Source: Ceratodon purpureus
Lineage: Eukaryota > Streptophyta > Bryopsida > Pseudoditrichales > Ditrichaceae
Length of the DNA stretch: 64,000 bases
Direction: 5' to 3'
Assembly (NCBI GenBank): GCA_014871385.1
Contig: CM026431.1
Coordinates: 1,744,464 to 1,808,463 of the forward strand
Part shown: positions 36,888 to 49,011 of the stretch, in pieces
How the letters are laid out: each line of letters begins with the position of its first letter
Numbering within the stretch: position 1 is the stretch's first letter
The notes under the pieces: model-generated
What the model was told of the DNA's origin: nothing
Databases searched by the model: none
The model's input: only the letters and a program-made list of their open reading frames with translations
Translations under genes and position numbers: made by a program

Positions 36888-38860
36888 TGCAACCAGCAAG
36901 CAAGTGCCAGAAGAATCCGATTATCACCCGAGGTATGCACAAGCATCACACTAAATGAATCCCCCGCGAAAGAACCACTCAAAGAATAAGAGGGCACCAA
37001 GTATGATTCTCTGAATACAGCATTCCGCTCTAATGACTAAGGAACCCTAGTTCGCCCATTATAACGCAGCTCTCCTTCTGAAACTGCGCAGGATTGTCAA
37101 GTCCTGTTTCTACATTCGAAGACCCAGTTACGGAGTATTGAATACCCAGCATTAGAAAGTAGGCCGAGCCACACCAGTTGATATCTCAATAGAACTGTGC
37201 AGCAGACAAGGATATCCAACTGCAATGAACTTAGTGAAGGTTATGACATTTGACGACCATGGCACATGCGTTTGTATATCTGTGCATGTTCGGATCCACC
37301 ATGGGAGAATTTTCCGTGGACAAAGAACAAAAATATGGCCTGATTCAGACAGAAAATCGATAACAAACCCTCCTATCAACAGGTGCTCAGTGATCCTGGT
37401 TGCAGCCTCATCAAGTCTTCCGTCACAAACCTAAACTCATAAGAAGCCCGAACCCCTAATCAGAGCAACATGCCTGCATGATCTCCAAGCTCGCAAACCA
37501 CTTCCCTCCGACACGCCAATTCAAAAATAAAAAGAAAAACTCGTCGCATTTCTGCAGAAAACCTTCAAACTATCAACCCTCTCACATTCAAACCCCCTGC
37601 TCTAAAAAATCAATGAAAGATATCTTCACACAGTTGGCCGCATTGCCAATGCCCTCCTCAACAAGCCCATAAGCAACACTGACTCAGACTTGATGCAGGA
37701 TCTGATCTCAAATTTGCTTCACATAGCATCGGTCCACACGATCATTCTTAATGCAAAGGGTGATGTTCAAGCAAATAGCAGATCAGTGATATATGAACCA
37801 AATCTGTGCATTAGAAGGTATGGAATGGTTGTTATATGATGAGGAACATGTAAGTTAACCGTAACACGGGAACAATCAAATGCTTTCCCAAACAAAACCA
37901 ATGTGATGAACGCACCGCAGCCCGTTTTCATGTGAGAAAGTTAGGCATCATGTCCAAAACCGACGTCAATCTGGTCATGATCTAGATTTCGGGACACAAA
38001 TGTGAGAATCTGGTAGAGACTGGTAGGTTTGGGTCCAGTGCCGGCATTGGATGTGCATCCCAAACCTCATCCCAAAATGCACACCTTGAACAGTGGGAAT
38101 GTTGCGAAAACCCTGGTGACTTTGTTCAATTGAGCCTCTCGTTCTCGCACAAATCCGCAAACCATTCTACTCTCACTACTGAACTCACCCAAATGGGTTC
38201 TTTCTCTGGTCACCTCTTGAGCTCGTGAATCGTGCAACTATTCTATCTCGCTGGAAATGGCCATGATTCGGGTGTTGCGGAGATGATGGTGATTGTGTGA
38301 AGGAGCTGAGGCTGTCGTCAATTTCGATTCACGCTGCCAGGTTTGCGCAACCATTCTCCTGAGCTTTCCAGTATTACCTACTCTAGTTTGCGTGGGGTTT
38401 ATACATGGGGTTTAGTGTGGGTGGGATTGGAAGGGTGGGTATGAGACCTGTTTGTGTCGTTGATTCTCCAGTCTCTCATTTCCGGCCTGTTCTCCAAGTC
38501 GCAGACTGAAATTTTCCTGGTGATTCTCGATTGGGATTGAGCTTCTGGGCGTGTCGTGATTTCTACTTCTTGGAATTCTTGTTAAAGCATCTCGCTTGTT
38601 TGCCACTTCCATGTCCTAATCTCTTTGTACTGGTCAGAATCAGAGTCCTGATGTTGTTGGCAAGGCGAGGGAGTGAAACGTGTGATAGAATTGAATCGTT
38701 CTTTCCTACTCCGATAGCAATTGATGGGTAATCAAGTTTTGTCTGATTACAGAGATGAATATTCGTCATCCTGCGAAAGAGTTGATTATCAGGGTTATCA
38801 AGCGTGAAGCTCTCTGATAGCCAAATCTTTATCGGAAGGGAGACGATTGGTACCTCAAGC
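36888..38860. promoter_or_regulatory. Shared upstream region of CHIP and the DnaJ-type gene
   Basis: The interval separates two divergent genes and must hold both promoters and 5' UTRs. No individual element could be fixed, and no RNA gene or repeat was seen. Confidence 0.35.
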
Positions 38861-39367
38861 ATGTCAGTTCCTCAAGCGACCATGGTGCAGGTGCAGGGTT
38901 TAGCGTCTGCATCCTCTCCATTCTTGACATCCAAGATCGTCACAGTGACAGACTTCCACACGGCTGGGTCATGTCGCAAGCACTTGGGCATCAAGGTCAC
39001 GGCGGCCCACGAGGGTTTCAACCTCATGGGAGGTGTGTGGTTACGACCCTTCCGAACGATGAAAGTGAAGACGGAAGAAAACGTGAAACTGGAGCCTCGA
39101 GTGGTGCCTGACCCTCCTTGTCTGGTCTGCAAGGGCAATGGGAGAGTGAGGTGCAACCGCTGCTCTGGAAGAGGGCGTCTCAACTTCAAGGACCAGGCTA
39201 TGTTGCCCAAAGGCGAGTGGCCGCAATGGTGTTGGGACTGTCGAGGCTGTGGCATGAGTTACTGCACCCGGTGTCTCGGTACAGGAGAGAAAAGAGGTGT
39301 TATTGGATTTCACTTCCCGGATGATGATTCATCTCCGAATGGCATCTCAGATGGCACTCAGAACTGA
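38861..39367 (+). CDS. DnaJ-type zinc-finger protein, probably plastid (BSD2-like)
   Basis: A single-exon frame of 168 residues. It lacks a J-domain and carries only the DnaJ cysteine-rich zinc-binding domain: four CxxCxGxG motifs at residues 87-94 (CLVCKGNG), 98-105 (CNRCSGRG), 124-131 (CWDCRGCG) and 135-142 (CTRCLGTG), which bind two zinc ions in this fold. Plant proteins of this kind (BSD2, and relatives with an MLPKGEWPxWC stretch as here, residues 114-124) are plastid holdase-like chaperones. The N-terminal ~80 residues are Ser/Thr-rich and poor in acidic residues up to about 45, as in a transit peptide. The first ATG is 38,861; another at 38,882 is in frame. The exact orthologue is not certain. 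It is divergent from CHIP and convergent with the kinesin. Confidence 0.85.
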   Translation: MSVPQATMVQVQGLASASSPFLTSKIVTVTDFHTAGSCRKHLGIKVTAAHEGFNLMGGVWLRPFRTMKVKTEENVKLEPRVVPDPPCLVCKGNGRVRCNRCSGRGRLNFKDQAMLPKGEWPQWCWDCRGCGMSYCTRCLGTGEKRGVIGFHFPDDDSSPNGISDGTQN

Positions 39368-40461
39368 CCACTTTCACCCTACACATTGTAGCAAGGGTCG
39401 AACACTGTTTCACCCAAATCTTTCCGACAGTTTGCAGCTTAGTTAAAGATATTTGGGACCTTGTGGTGGGCTACAGACCGTTGAGTTGAGCTCTCCTCCG
39501 TTGCAATTTTTTTCTGAGCTCATCAGAATGTGATAGTTACCTGCTTGGAGATGGCCTCTCGTAGATTGAGGTATTTGACACATGTGTCTGCCCTTCATGA
39601 CCCTTTGAAATGCATAGCCAGGACTCATGAACTCAGTTGAAGCTTTTGTTCATTTCAAGAGTGAATAGATTTTGGACAATGGTCTTTAGCAAAACACGAC
39701 GAATTTTATTTCTGAACTTTGTCATGTCTTTCTGCGTATGCAGAAGAAATTTATCGAAAGAAGGTTCCAATCGCATACAAGGTCCCATTGTGTGTCAGCT
39801 TGAAAACGGAACATATCTTAGTCTAAACTGTCCTTTCTGTACATGCTTACTGTTCATCCGATACAATCGAGTACATTACTATACAAGGCCGGTACAATTC
39901 AGATCGTTACTACCAAACCCAGTGGTACCAACAAGTACCATACCTCCTGGTATTCAAGAACAAATTTTGTAAAGCTTGCTAACAAATAGGAGGCGCGAAT
40001 AAGGGAAGGGAATCTGGTGCAGAGGCGTTCTCAACTACACCGACAGCGGTGGATCGCTGGTGGATCATAAACTGGTATAAAATCCACACGCACGCACGCA
40101 CGCACACAAACACACGCTCTGTCTCTCTCTCACACACTCAAATGATGAAAAGTCAGCTGTTATGTCATTGCAAAACTGAATCGTCATTACATAAAAATAC
40201 AGTCAAGAACTGAGCTGCAAGACTGAGGAATTCTAACGATTGCTTTAGAAGCTCCCCAGTAATTAATCGTCCTCATAAGATGATGAGGGTTATGAACTAA
40301 GGGCCTGAACTGAATGTAAAATCATTAGCCACCGCGCTACTTTCTGAAGTTCTATCATTCTTGTCTGTGTACCAATCATACAACTTGGGTCTAAAAGGGC
40401 AGTATTCTACAGATTTTTACTATGTGCGTTATTTGAATTATTTTACTTACAGGCAATTGCA
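39368..40461. other. Region between convergent 3' ends
   Basis: Contains the 3' UTRs of the DnaJ-type gene (+) and the kinesin (-). A CACG/CA and CT-rich microsatellite lies at 40,088-40,140. No further gene was seen. Confidence 0.45.
40088..40140. repeat. Compound ACGC / CA / CT microsatellite
   Basis: CACGCACGCACGCACGCACA followed by CACAAACACACG and TCTCTCTCTCACACAC-type units, in the 3' intergenic region. Confidence 0.85.
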
Positions 40462-43400
40462 TCAGAGAGGCTCATCAACAAACTCGTCGAAGTCTAAATT
40501 CTCCAAGAAATGTCCTCTATCCTCAAGCTCTCCAGCAATGCTTTCCTCTTCATCGTCCCTGGCACAGCCTCCACTGAGCCCACTATTCCAGCTACTGCGA
40601 GAACCACCAAGCCCGGGGGTAGACCGCGATCTGAAATAATGCGATTTGGACTGGGAGCTGGCCAATTTCGCATCAGCTTCGACCTCGGTAAACTCGAATT
40701 TCACACGCTCGGCCATGACACACATGGGACAGAGTTGTGGCTTAGTACGAGTTTCTTGCAAGGTTTGTTGTAAGGCAGCGACTTCAGTCTCGTGCTTCCT
40801 TCGCAACTTTTCCATTTCTCTGTGAATTCTATTTGCTTCTTGGCCAGCCATTGCAGCCGCATCCTGAACGCAACAAAACTTCACATGTTAGAAAAAATGA
40901 TTGGAGATAGTTCGAACATTTTCGAGTTACCCTTTCGCAATGCAGTACAGCACTCCTAACTGGAGTCCTAACTAGAATGTATAGACAGTTAATTCTTCAA
41001 TAGCGAGATTGGCAAAGCTGCAACCAGTAATGTATCAACTGATAGAACATGGGTATTTTTCCCACAGCGGCAGGGCCTTACTTGTGCCAGGCACACCGCT
41101 TCCTCGGCCTCCTTGAGCCTCACTAAAAGCTCCCCTGCAGCTGATACCGCTTCAGCAGTATCTCGAAGCTGTGCTTGCAATACAAGAGCTTCGTCTTTAG
41201 CAGCATCTCGTTCGAGTTCGTGGTCAATTCTCATGGCTACGAGCTGCTCGGCCTGACACTCAAACCATCGCGTGTCCGTGATAGTAACTCCAGCTTTCTT
41301 GGCTAATTTCTTTAGGTCTACCAAGCCCTCACGAATTTTTCGGTTCTTGCCAAGCAAAGCGATGTGCTTTTCTTGAAGCTCCGCGTACTGCTCCAATTGT
41401 CGTGCGTGGCCTTCCATTGCCATCTGGAGAGCTTCTTGCACCTCTTTCGCACACCTGACTCACCAAACATGTTTAAAAAAATGCTTTCATTGCGAATTGA
41501 GCTAGAATTCAATATGATCTCCAGGTTCCTTGAGTTTCAGGTACTACGGTCATAAGAATACTAGCATCATTCTCTGAATCCAAGATCGTCTGCGTGGTAA
41601 ATATTTCAGTACGAATAGTCGTAAAAGCCAAAGAAGCCCCATCCAACTTCCGAATCGGGAATCTCTCCTGACATACCTCTTTTCACCGTCCAGTTCAACC
41701 CTTCTCTTGTCTGCAAGTAGTCTCCATTTCTCAGATTCAGCCTGCATCTCTTCCATGAGAGTGAGCCATTCAAGCTCTCTCTCCTGCCATAACATGCGTT
41801 CGTTCTCCAGCTGACCGGTTTCAAAACCTTCACAGGACACCGGAGGACCATCAGGAACTGCGGTGCGAAGAAGGCTAAGATCAGCGGCCGATTCTCGGAT
41901 CGCTTTTGAGGTCAAGGAAAGCCGACGGTTCTTTGCCGGTCCTGGAGTATCGCACTCGAGATAAGTCTGGAGGTGGTTTCGCAGCTCCATATTCTCTTGC
42001 ATAAGGACCTCTCGTTCCCCGAGATCAAAGAATGTCTTGTACCGATCTAACTCATCGAGTAGTCTCTCAAGTTCTATTTTAGAATGAGTGACCTCCGGGT
42101 GCTTGTCAAACTTCTCTTGTAATGTCTGCGATACAAACAATCCATTTGCTGTGAGGCCAAGTCCAACGAACGAATCCAAACAATCAAAAAGAACATTGCT
42201 TTGATGTTATGGTCAAACTTCTGGAGCGATGAACACTTGGAACTGTCCATGATTTTGTTTCAATTTATCCAAGGATACAGTCTATGAAAACGTTTGATCT
42301 TGAGTTCTGTGAAAAATTGCTTCATACCTTGTGTTCATTGAGGAGGGCTGCCCACTCCTCGTTGAGAAAAGTTTCGCGAGGAAGCACACCACCCATGAGG
42401 GCCTCTAGCCGGACAATTTTCTCTTCGCGGCTTTGCTGGATAACGGCATTGCATTCCCTCTCGTGCTTATATTGGCGTACCTGCAGAATAAAACCATTGT
42501 TCCTTTTGAGTAAAAAAGTGGCGACAGAAACAACATAGTGCAAACTAACTCCATGTCTGATCATAGGACATTGCAACAAGGTCATTACGGCTTGCTCTAC
42601 CATAAATTGCATGATTACGCTGAGAGTAGCGATAAGTTCGAAATGGTTAAGCCAAGTGATAGAACCAGGCCAGTACCAAACGGTTTAGCTGCTCAATTTC
42701 TGCGGCTTGCTGAGTCATGACCTCTTCGGCTGACCTTTCCCTCCTGATGGAGCCAGCTAGCAAAGCTTCGATTTTCTGCAATCATGTGTCAAACCCAAGG
42801 TGAAGCGAAAACTCGTAGAACTTGTCATAGGAAAAAAAGTATTAGGACTATCATAGGGGAAATACCGAATTCTCTAGGAATATTTAACACATACCTGAGC
42901 GTATTCCGGTTTCCGGGGAGTGAGGACCTTCTTTTCCGATTGATTGTCATCCAACATCTCGAGGGAACTGTCTGGAGAATCTGGCAACATTGTCTTACAA
43001 CCAATCTCAATAAGGTTAACCAACTCAGCGCTCTTTGAAAGTTCCTTGTGAGGAGATGTCTGGACTCCCGCCTCCGTAGTCCGGGCTATCTTGTTAGGAT
43101 TAGGAATCTGGAATGAAGCTCGGACACCTGCCGTAGAGGATCGCATCAAACATTTTGGACAAACATTGCCTGCACTCTGCGGCACCTTCTCCGGTTCTGG
43201 GGTGCAACTTTGGAAGGAGAATCGGACATTAGTTGACCTGCAGTACAAATGTTTACCATTAGTTCTAAGAAGGTCTTCAATCAAGTAATAGCTTGAAATT
43301 CCACTAAATTCAGGAGACAAAGAAATTCGCGTGCACGCCATCCTCTATGGAGTAATCCATGGACTGAGGCGAATACGTAGCACAACAGCAAGAAATATTG

Positions 43401-46400
43401 CATTCGAGGACTCACCTCCGAAGAGAACTCTTCTGGTGATTATCTAAAATTTGAAGACCTTTCTGGAGGCTCGCAGCTAGACGATCGCGAGGCGATGGGG
43501 TTGGCAGAGACATGGAGCTCCTGACAGCGACCATGCCTTCTGGCAGTACTTCTGCCCCGAAGTCCACCACATCTTCATTCTCGGCCAGGGGAATAAGCCC
43601 AAACATCGCCCCGGTTCCTGATGGTGTTTTCTTTCCTTTCGGGGAATGACTTTCTACTGGCGGGTTAAGACCTAGTGTTGTGTCCGAAGGAGCTTGATTT
43701 ACATTCAATACTGGGAGGCTGAATTTAGCATCTTCTACCAAGCCATGAGTTGGCGAATCAATATCAGTGGAGCTATCCAGGTCTTTCTGAGTTGAGGACC
43801 CATCATTTGCCCTCTCAGAGTTGGAGGTCCCTTCCACTACTGATTTTCGTAACTTTGGAGAACCTAGCTCCATATCAGTGGACTGAGAAACGGTGGTTCC
43901 GTTAGAGAGACGATCGGCCATTTCGTTTAAACTAATCTCCATATCATCAAGCTCCATATTATCGTCATTGTCATTGTCGATAAAGAGAGGGGCTTTCATT
44001 GCATGACCAAGGCTAAGCCTGAGAATATTGTAGCTTCGGCGAGCATTCCAGCCCGTAGTGAACGCACTCCCACTTTCATCTTCCGCAGTCTTGTTTGATT
44101 TCATCCTTGTCAACTCATCCTGTAAACAAGTAAGGAACATGTCCATTTCAGTTAATCAGGTGCGGTTCTCATTCAAAAATAATGACTTTCTGCGTGGCAA
44201 TAGGGACATAGACATCTGTATAAATAGTTTTCACAGCAGAAAGTATCGAAGCGTTACCTTAAGTTGGCGTATCTGCTCGCGAAGAAGATTCACGTCATTT
44301 GCTTTCTCCTCATTGACCACGGCTTTATTTTGAATTGCCTTTGCCCTCTGCGCAAATCGTAATGTACTAAGCGTCTCACTCCTGCAGCTGCGACGCAATA
44401 GACAAATATCAGGATCAGCGCCAATGCCTTCCAATTCAGGATTACAGGATAATAATTAGAACATACAAAAACAGCCCTGCAAGGCAATCACTTTCAGATC
44501 AAGAAATCATACCTGCTTGCTGGAGATACAGCACAAATCATGGCCAACTTTGCATTCCCACCAAGTGACTCTTGTAACAGAAATGTCAATCGAGAATCTC
44601 TATAAGGAATGTGACGATGTTTCCCAGATTGAGCCACTTCGGCCAAAATGTTTATCACATTGCTGGACAATCAAACAAACCGATTAATATAACCCAAATA
44701 GCAAGAGCCATTTAAGTCAAAATGACTGCGAATAAAGCAGAAACTATCACAAGAGTTTAGAGCGTAGGCTCACCCCAGCTGAGAAAGGGACTTGTTGATA
44801 TTGCCAGCCTCTTTCAAACGCTCACCAGCAGATCCAGTCTGCTTTTGCCTCTCTGAGCCTGCCAAATCTACTAAATTTAATCTACTGCTTCTGACGCTGC
44901 TTATGCCCTCCCCCTCACTCTGCAGGTCAACAACCCGTTAGCTGTTAACAGGAGAAATGCGGACAATTTCCGTGCGTTATTATTGTGGAGTCCTCACAGA
45001 CAACTAGAAGCCATTCTTGTGATTGAAAACAGAACTGAAGTTGTAAAGCACAGGTCAGGCACCTTGGATCGAGATTCAATCACACAAGTGAATACAGAAT
45101 GGGAGCGCGAGCTCTCGCTGTTCATTGTTGTGGCACCTACTCTCCTATTCGCCAGTCCCTGGACACGAACAGCACCCATGTTGGTATACCGTAACAACTG
45201 AAGATATAACGAAAAGAGAATGACAGCGAGCTGAAAACCAGTTTAGGTTAAAGAAACCCACACCTTGGCAAGAATGCGCGTTACATCGTGAACTGAAGAA
45301 ACAAATTCTTCGCTTAGGCTATCGACGTATACACCGGTCTTTGTATCTTCTCTAATCTGTACATGGAAAAGGTCAGCACTGAAACTCGTAGACAGTCAAA
45401 TCCTTTAACTCATCGTTCAACTAGCAAGAGTAGCCATCATATCCCTTGCATCCACGATACCATTTGAAACAGAGGAAACTCGGTACTAGACTACTTTTCA
45501 AAATTCGAACGGTGGAAAGTTTACCAAGAGATTTCTCTGAGAGGGCTCCAATAGATCAGTAATCTGCTCATTATATATCTGCGTCAATGAGCACAGTAAT
45601 GTCAACTACAGGAGTCCTCAACAACGTGAAGGGCACGCCACTTACATTCCTTAGGCTTCAATTGAATGCAATCTTAGCAAACATTACAGTTCTCAAGAAA
45701 CTAAGATTTGGTACCTCTAGGAATGAGCACCGACACTGGTACAAGAGCTGTTTGTCGGCATTAATCATCTCTTCCTGAAATACCAAAGCTACTGTCAGTA
45801 GCACTCCACACACATTCACAACGGAGGCGATGATTGCACGCAATAAACTAACGGTAGAGACGGACAATTTTGATACCTCTTGAATTCGAGCAAAGAGACT
45901 CTCTAAAACTCGAGGAGTGAGGCCCCGGTCATCAGAGGGAAAGTCATCGGAATCAGACATGACACCCCACATGGTGTGGGTCTTCCCACTACCTGTCTGT
46001 AAAATTCCACATCCAGAGGAAGGGTTAGGTTGTCGCCAGTACTCTCATAAGGGATCTTCAGGATCTTCAGCGTAGACTCTATGAGGAGATCACAATTGAA
46101 TGTCTGTCATAAAGCACTGGATTTCAAGGAATACCAAGAATACCTGGCCATATGCGAAGATAGAGCTATTGAAACCTGCGAGGCAATTCTCCACCATAGG
46201 TAGCCCCACCATGTGGAATACGGCTTCCTGTGTCGATCAAAAGACGGATTACACATAAGCATTAAAACAGGCGATGCAGAGTCGTCCAAGAGGTCAGTGA
46301 CATACAAGAAGGTCTTGAAATGCCGTGGTGGAGGAAAGTGGTCACATGGCCTTCGCTATACAGGAAACACGAATGCTCAATCACAATTGCAGTAGTTATG

Positions 46401-47577
46401 TTAAAATTTTACCTGAGACGAATTCTCTCCAGCCACCGCGTCATATGTGAACTGCTGATCTGCCAGCGCTACACAAGTAGACGACATCATGTGCACAACT
46501 TGTTCGGCTTCCTCAGTCTCTTCCTTCTTGTTCATAGGCCTCACTCTCACAATTACCTGAACACACACCCCACAATGCGTTGGTACGTCTCAGTCGCCAA
46601 CGGGAGAGCCTTCTAAGTGTTCCCTGTAGCATAAGTCTCAAACCTTCGATGCCAAAACGATCCGAGGGGCTGTTTATGATGAGCTCATTCACTACGCCCT
46701 GTACTTACCTTAACACCCGTGTCAGCTGAAGAAACATCCAAGGCTGGAGTCGCCTGGAGACTGTCTGTAGGTGTGTCCCAGTTAATTTTCCGTTTGATGT
46801 TAGTCCCCTGTTCATGGCCATTGCTCCTGTCGTGGAATTGGGTTAGTACCGAGGCATTCCGTGCTGGGGAAGGCCTCGGGGGCTTCGGCGGAAGCGCAGG
46901 GCTCGCATTGTTTCCAATGCAAAACTCCTTGGAGCTTTTGGGTGCCTTCGACATCCCAGCCTTGGATTGGACCGGCGACATCCCCTCTGCCACCTGCAAT
47001 CCTCACATCCCAACGCAAAATAAGAACCATTACGAGACCCATTGACTCTCCTGCGATAGGCCGTCCCAAACATAACAAGTGATCAACTACAATCCCCACA
47101 CAATTTCCTTGGACGCCACATACCAACCACAGAAACCCGGCCTCACCATCCCATCACTCGCATCGAATTTCGCCCGTAAACCAACACATCAGGCTTCCAA
47201 CATCGATCGCCAGATCCACTCAGCAAACCTACAGAACTCGACCCGTAATACTCACAACGAATTTACACCTGCCTGAACCCAACATTGCATTGCTCCTCCA
47301 CATCTCCCCCACTTGCCACAAGAGGCCCAAAACCCTCATCTCCGCAAACAAAACCAAATCAGCAACTCCTAGATCAAAGACACACAACCCTCCAAAACCC
47401 CCACTCAACCAGAATACTTACATGATTGTTGTTATCCGGCGGCACATTCTCGCTGTTCCCTCGCGGCTTCCGCCCCGGACTGGCGCTCTTGGAGCGATAC
47501 GGACCCACGTAGAAGGGCTCCTTCTCCTTCCCATCCCCCCGCGGCGTACTCCTCGCCCGACTCAGAACCCCCTTCAT
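40462..47577 (-). CDS. KIN12: Kinesin-12 (phragmoplast-associated, PAKRP1-like)
   Basis: Kinesin-12 motors sit at phragmoplast microtubule plus ends and organise the division midline in plant cytokinesis. Nineteen exons were traced with consistent phases: 47422-47577, 46709-46993, 46413-46556, 46144-46227, 45877-45996, 45715-45774, 45525-45578, 45264-45356, 45063-45158, 44774-44919, 44513-44662, 44258-44381, 43416-44119, 42895-43237, 42677-42775, 42328-42480, 41677-42125, 41082-41454, 40462-40863; 1,344 residues (Arabidopsis KIN12A/B about 1,300). An N-terminal basic Pro/Ser-rich extension precedes the motor (about 148-500): P-loop GQTGSGKT (222-229, split by intron 4), switch I NSESSRSH, switch II DLAGSE (382-387), then [27 protein letters not shown] block follows, as in PAKRP1, then a long coiled-coil and an acidic tail ending FVDEPL. 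The first ATG after an upstream open stretch is used. Confidence 0.95.
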
Positions 47578-49011
47578 CCTTCCAGCCCCACCCTCACCCC
47601 CAGCCCCTGATCCAGACAAAGAAAGAAACTCCCCTCCCACCCTCACCACCACACTCCCAAATCAGAACTCCCGAAACTCCCAACTCACCATCTCCCCAAA
47701 TGTCCCATCACCCAACCCCCCAGCTCGAAATGAAGTGACAGCAGCAACACATCCCCAGCTCTGAACCAGCGGCACTACACAAGTATTGCGGGAATTGGGC
47801 ATGAATGGGGACTCATGCGGGTGTAGAGAGTGCGAATTAAGAGTGAGAGTAAGTGGCGATGGTGCGTGGGATTCCTTCCTGGTTGTGGGACTGACCGGGA
47901 GAGGGAGAGAGCCGTTGTGGGAGGGGGCTTGCCCTCGCTCTCTCTGTGTGTGTGTCTGTCTGTTTGGGACGTTGCGGGAGGGGGAGCGTTTGAATTTCCA
48001 ACGGGCTCTTGCGGCTGCCACCTCGGCTGGGGAGGGCTGCCACGTGGGATTGCGGCTTGCCTTGCTGGCGGTCGTCTTCATGATTGCTTACCTGACGGTT
48101 AGATCGAGGATTCGGGGTGTGATTTCGTGAATTTTACCGTTTGATGGTGGAGGTGGGAGCCAGGTTCATTCCTAAATTATTTAAATAAAAAAGAAACCAA
48201 AAAATTGGGGATTTTCAAGGATAGGAAAGAAAATGTATGAGAAATTATTGTATGTGATATTTGTCTATTTTTAATTCATCCGAGGTTTCTTTTTAATAAG
48301 AATTTTTTGAAAGAACTAAAATTAAAACATAAAATTTTTAAAAAGAGAATCTTATTTTTTTAAAAGAAATTAAAATTCTTTTGAGGATGAATGAACTTGC
48401 TATTGATGTACGGTACTGGGAAGGAAGGGAGGAGAAGGAAGAGAGGGAAACCTGATTGTTTTTTAATTCCAAAATGTAATGAATAAAGTGGTAAAATACT
48501 ATGGCTCTTTTAACTTAAAATATATTATTACAACTGCTACCACATCCTCCACCTTTCAAGAATTCAATTTTTCAGAAACACTCACACATATTCCAATCCT
48601 TTGGGAGGGCCTTCATGAATGAAATACCTTATATTTATATTACTGATGATATTTTAGTATATTAACATATTCATATTCAAATTACATTAATATCTACGTG
48701 CTGTTCTAATTTTTTTTAGTACTGTTCAAATAAAAAAATGTAAAATTGCAATAAATTTATACTGATAAATAAAACTATGCTGTTATTTATGTAAATAAGA
48801 TTTAATATAGTTATTTGTATTTTTAGAATTATAATAAATAATTATATCCAACAAAAAATATTGAGTTCAAAGTATTATACCATCCTATAAATAAATTAAC
48901 ATTAATTTAGTAGAAAAAATATTTAGATGCAAGTTTTATAGTACTCTATAGTAATTGATTTAGTTGACAAAACCATTTGAGCAGTTCATACGTGCTTATT
49001 TTATTGAAAAT
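47578..49011. other. Kinesin upstream region, then AT-rich DNA
   Basis: From 47,578 to about 48,150 the DNA is GC/CT-rich and probably holds the kinesin 5' UTR and promoter (GAGAGG and TGTGTGTCTG tracts near 47,900-47,965). Beyond about 48,150 the sequence turns abruptly AT-rich with no gene. Confidence 0.4.

Noticed and set aside
38804-38860. Extended N-terminus for the DnaJ-type protein
   Set aside because: It would begin with GTG; ATG at 38,861 is the first usable start.
47374-48130. Several overlapping GC-rich frames at the kinesin 5' end
   Set aside because: They are shadows of exon 1 and the CT/GT-rich leader; none has a domain.
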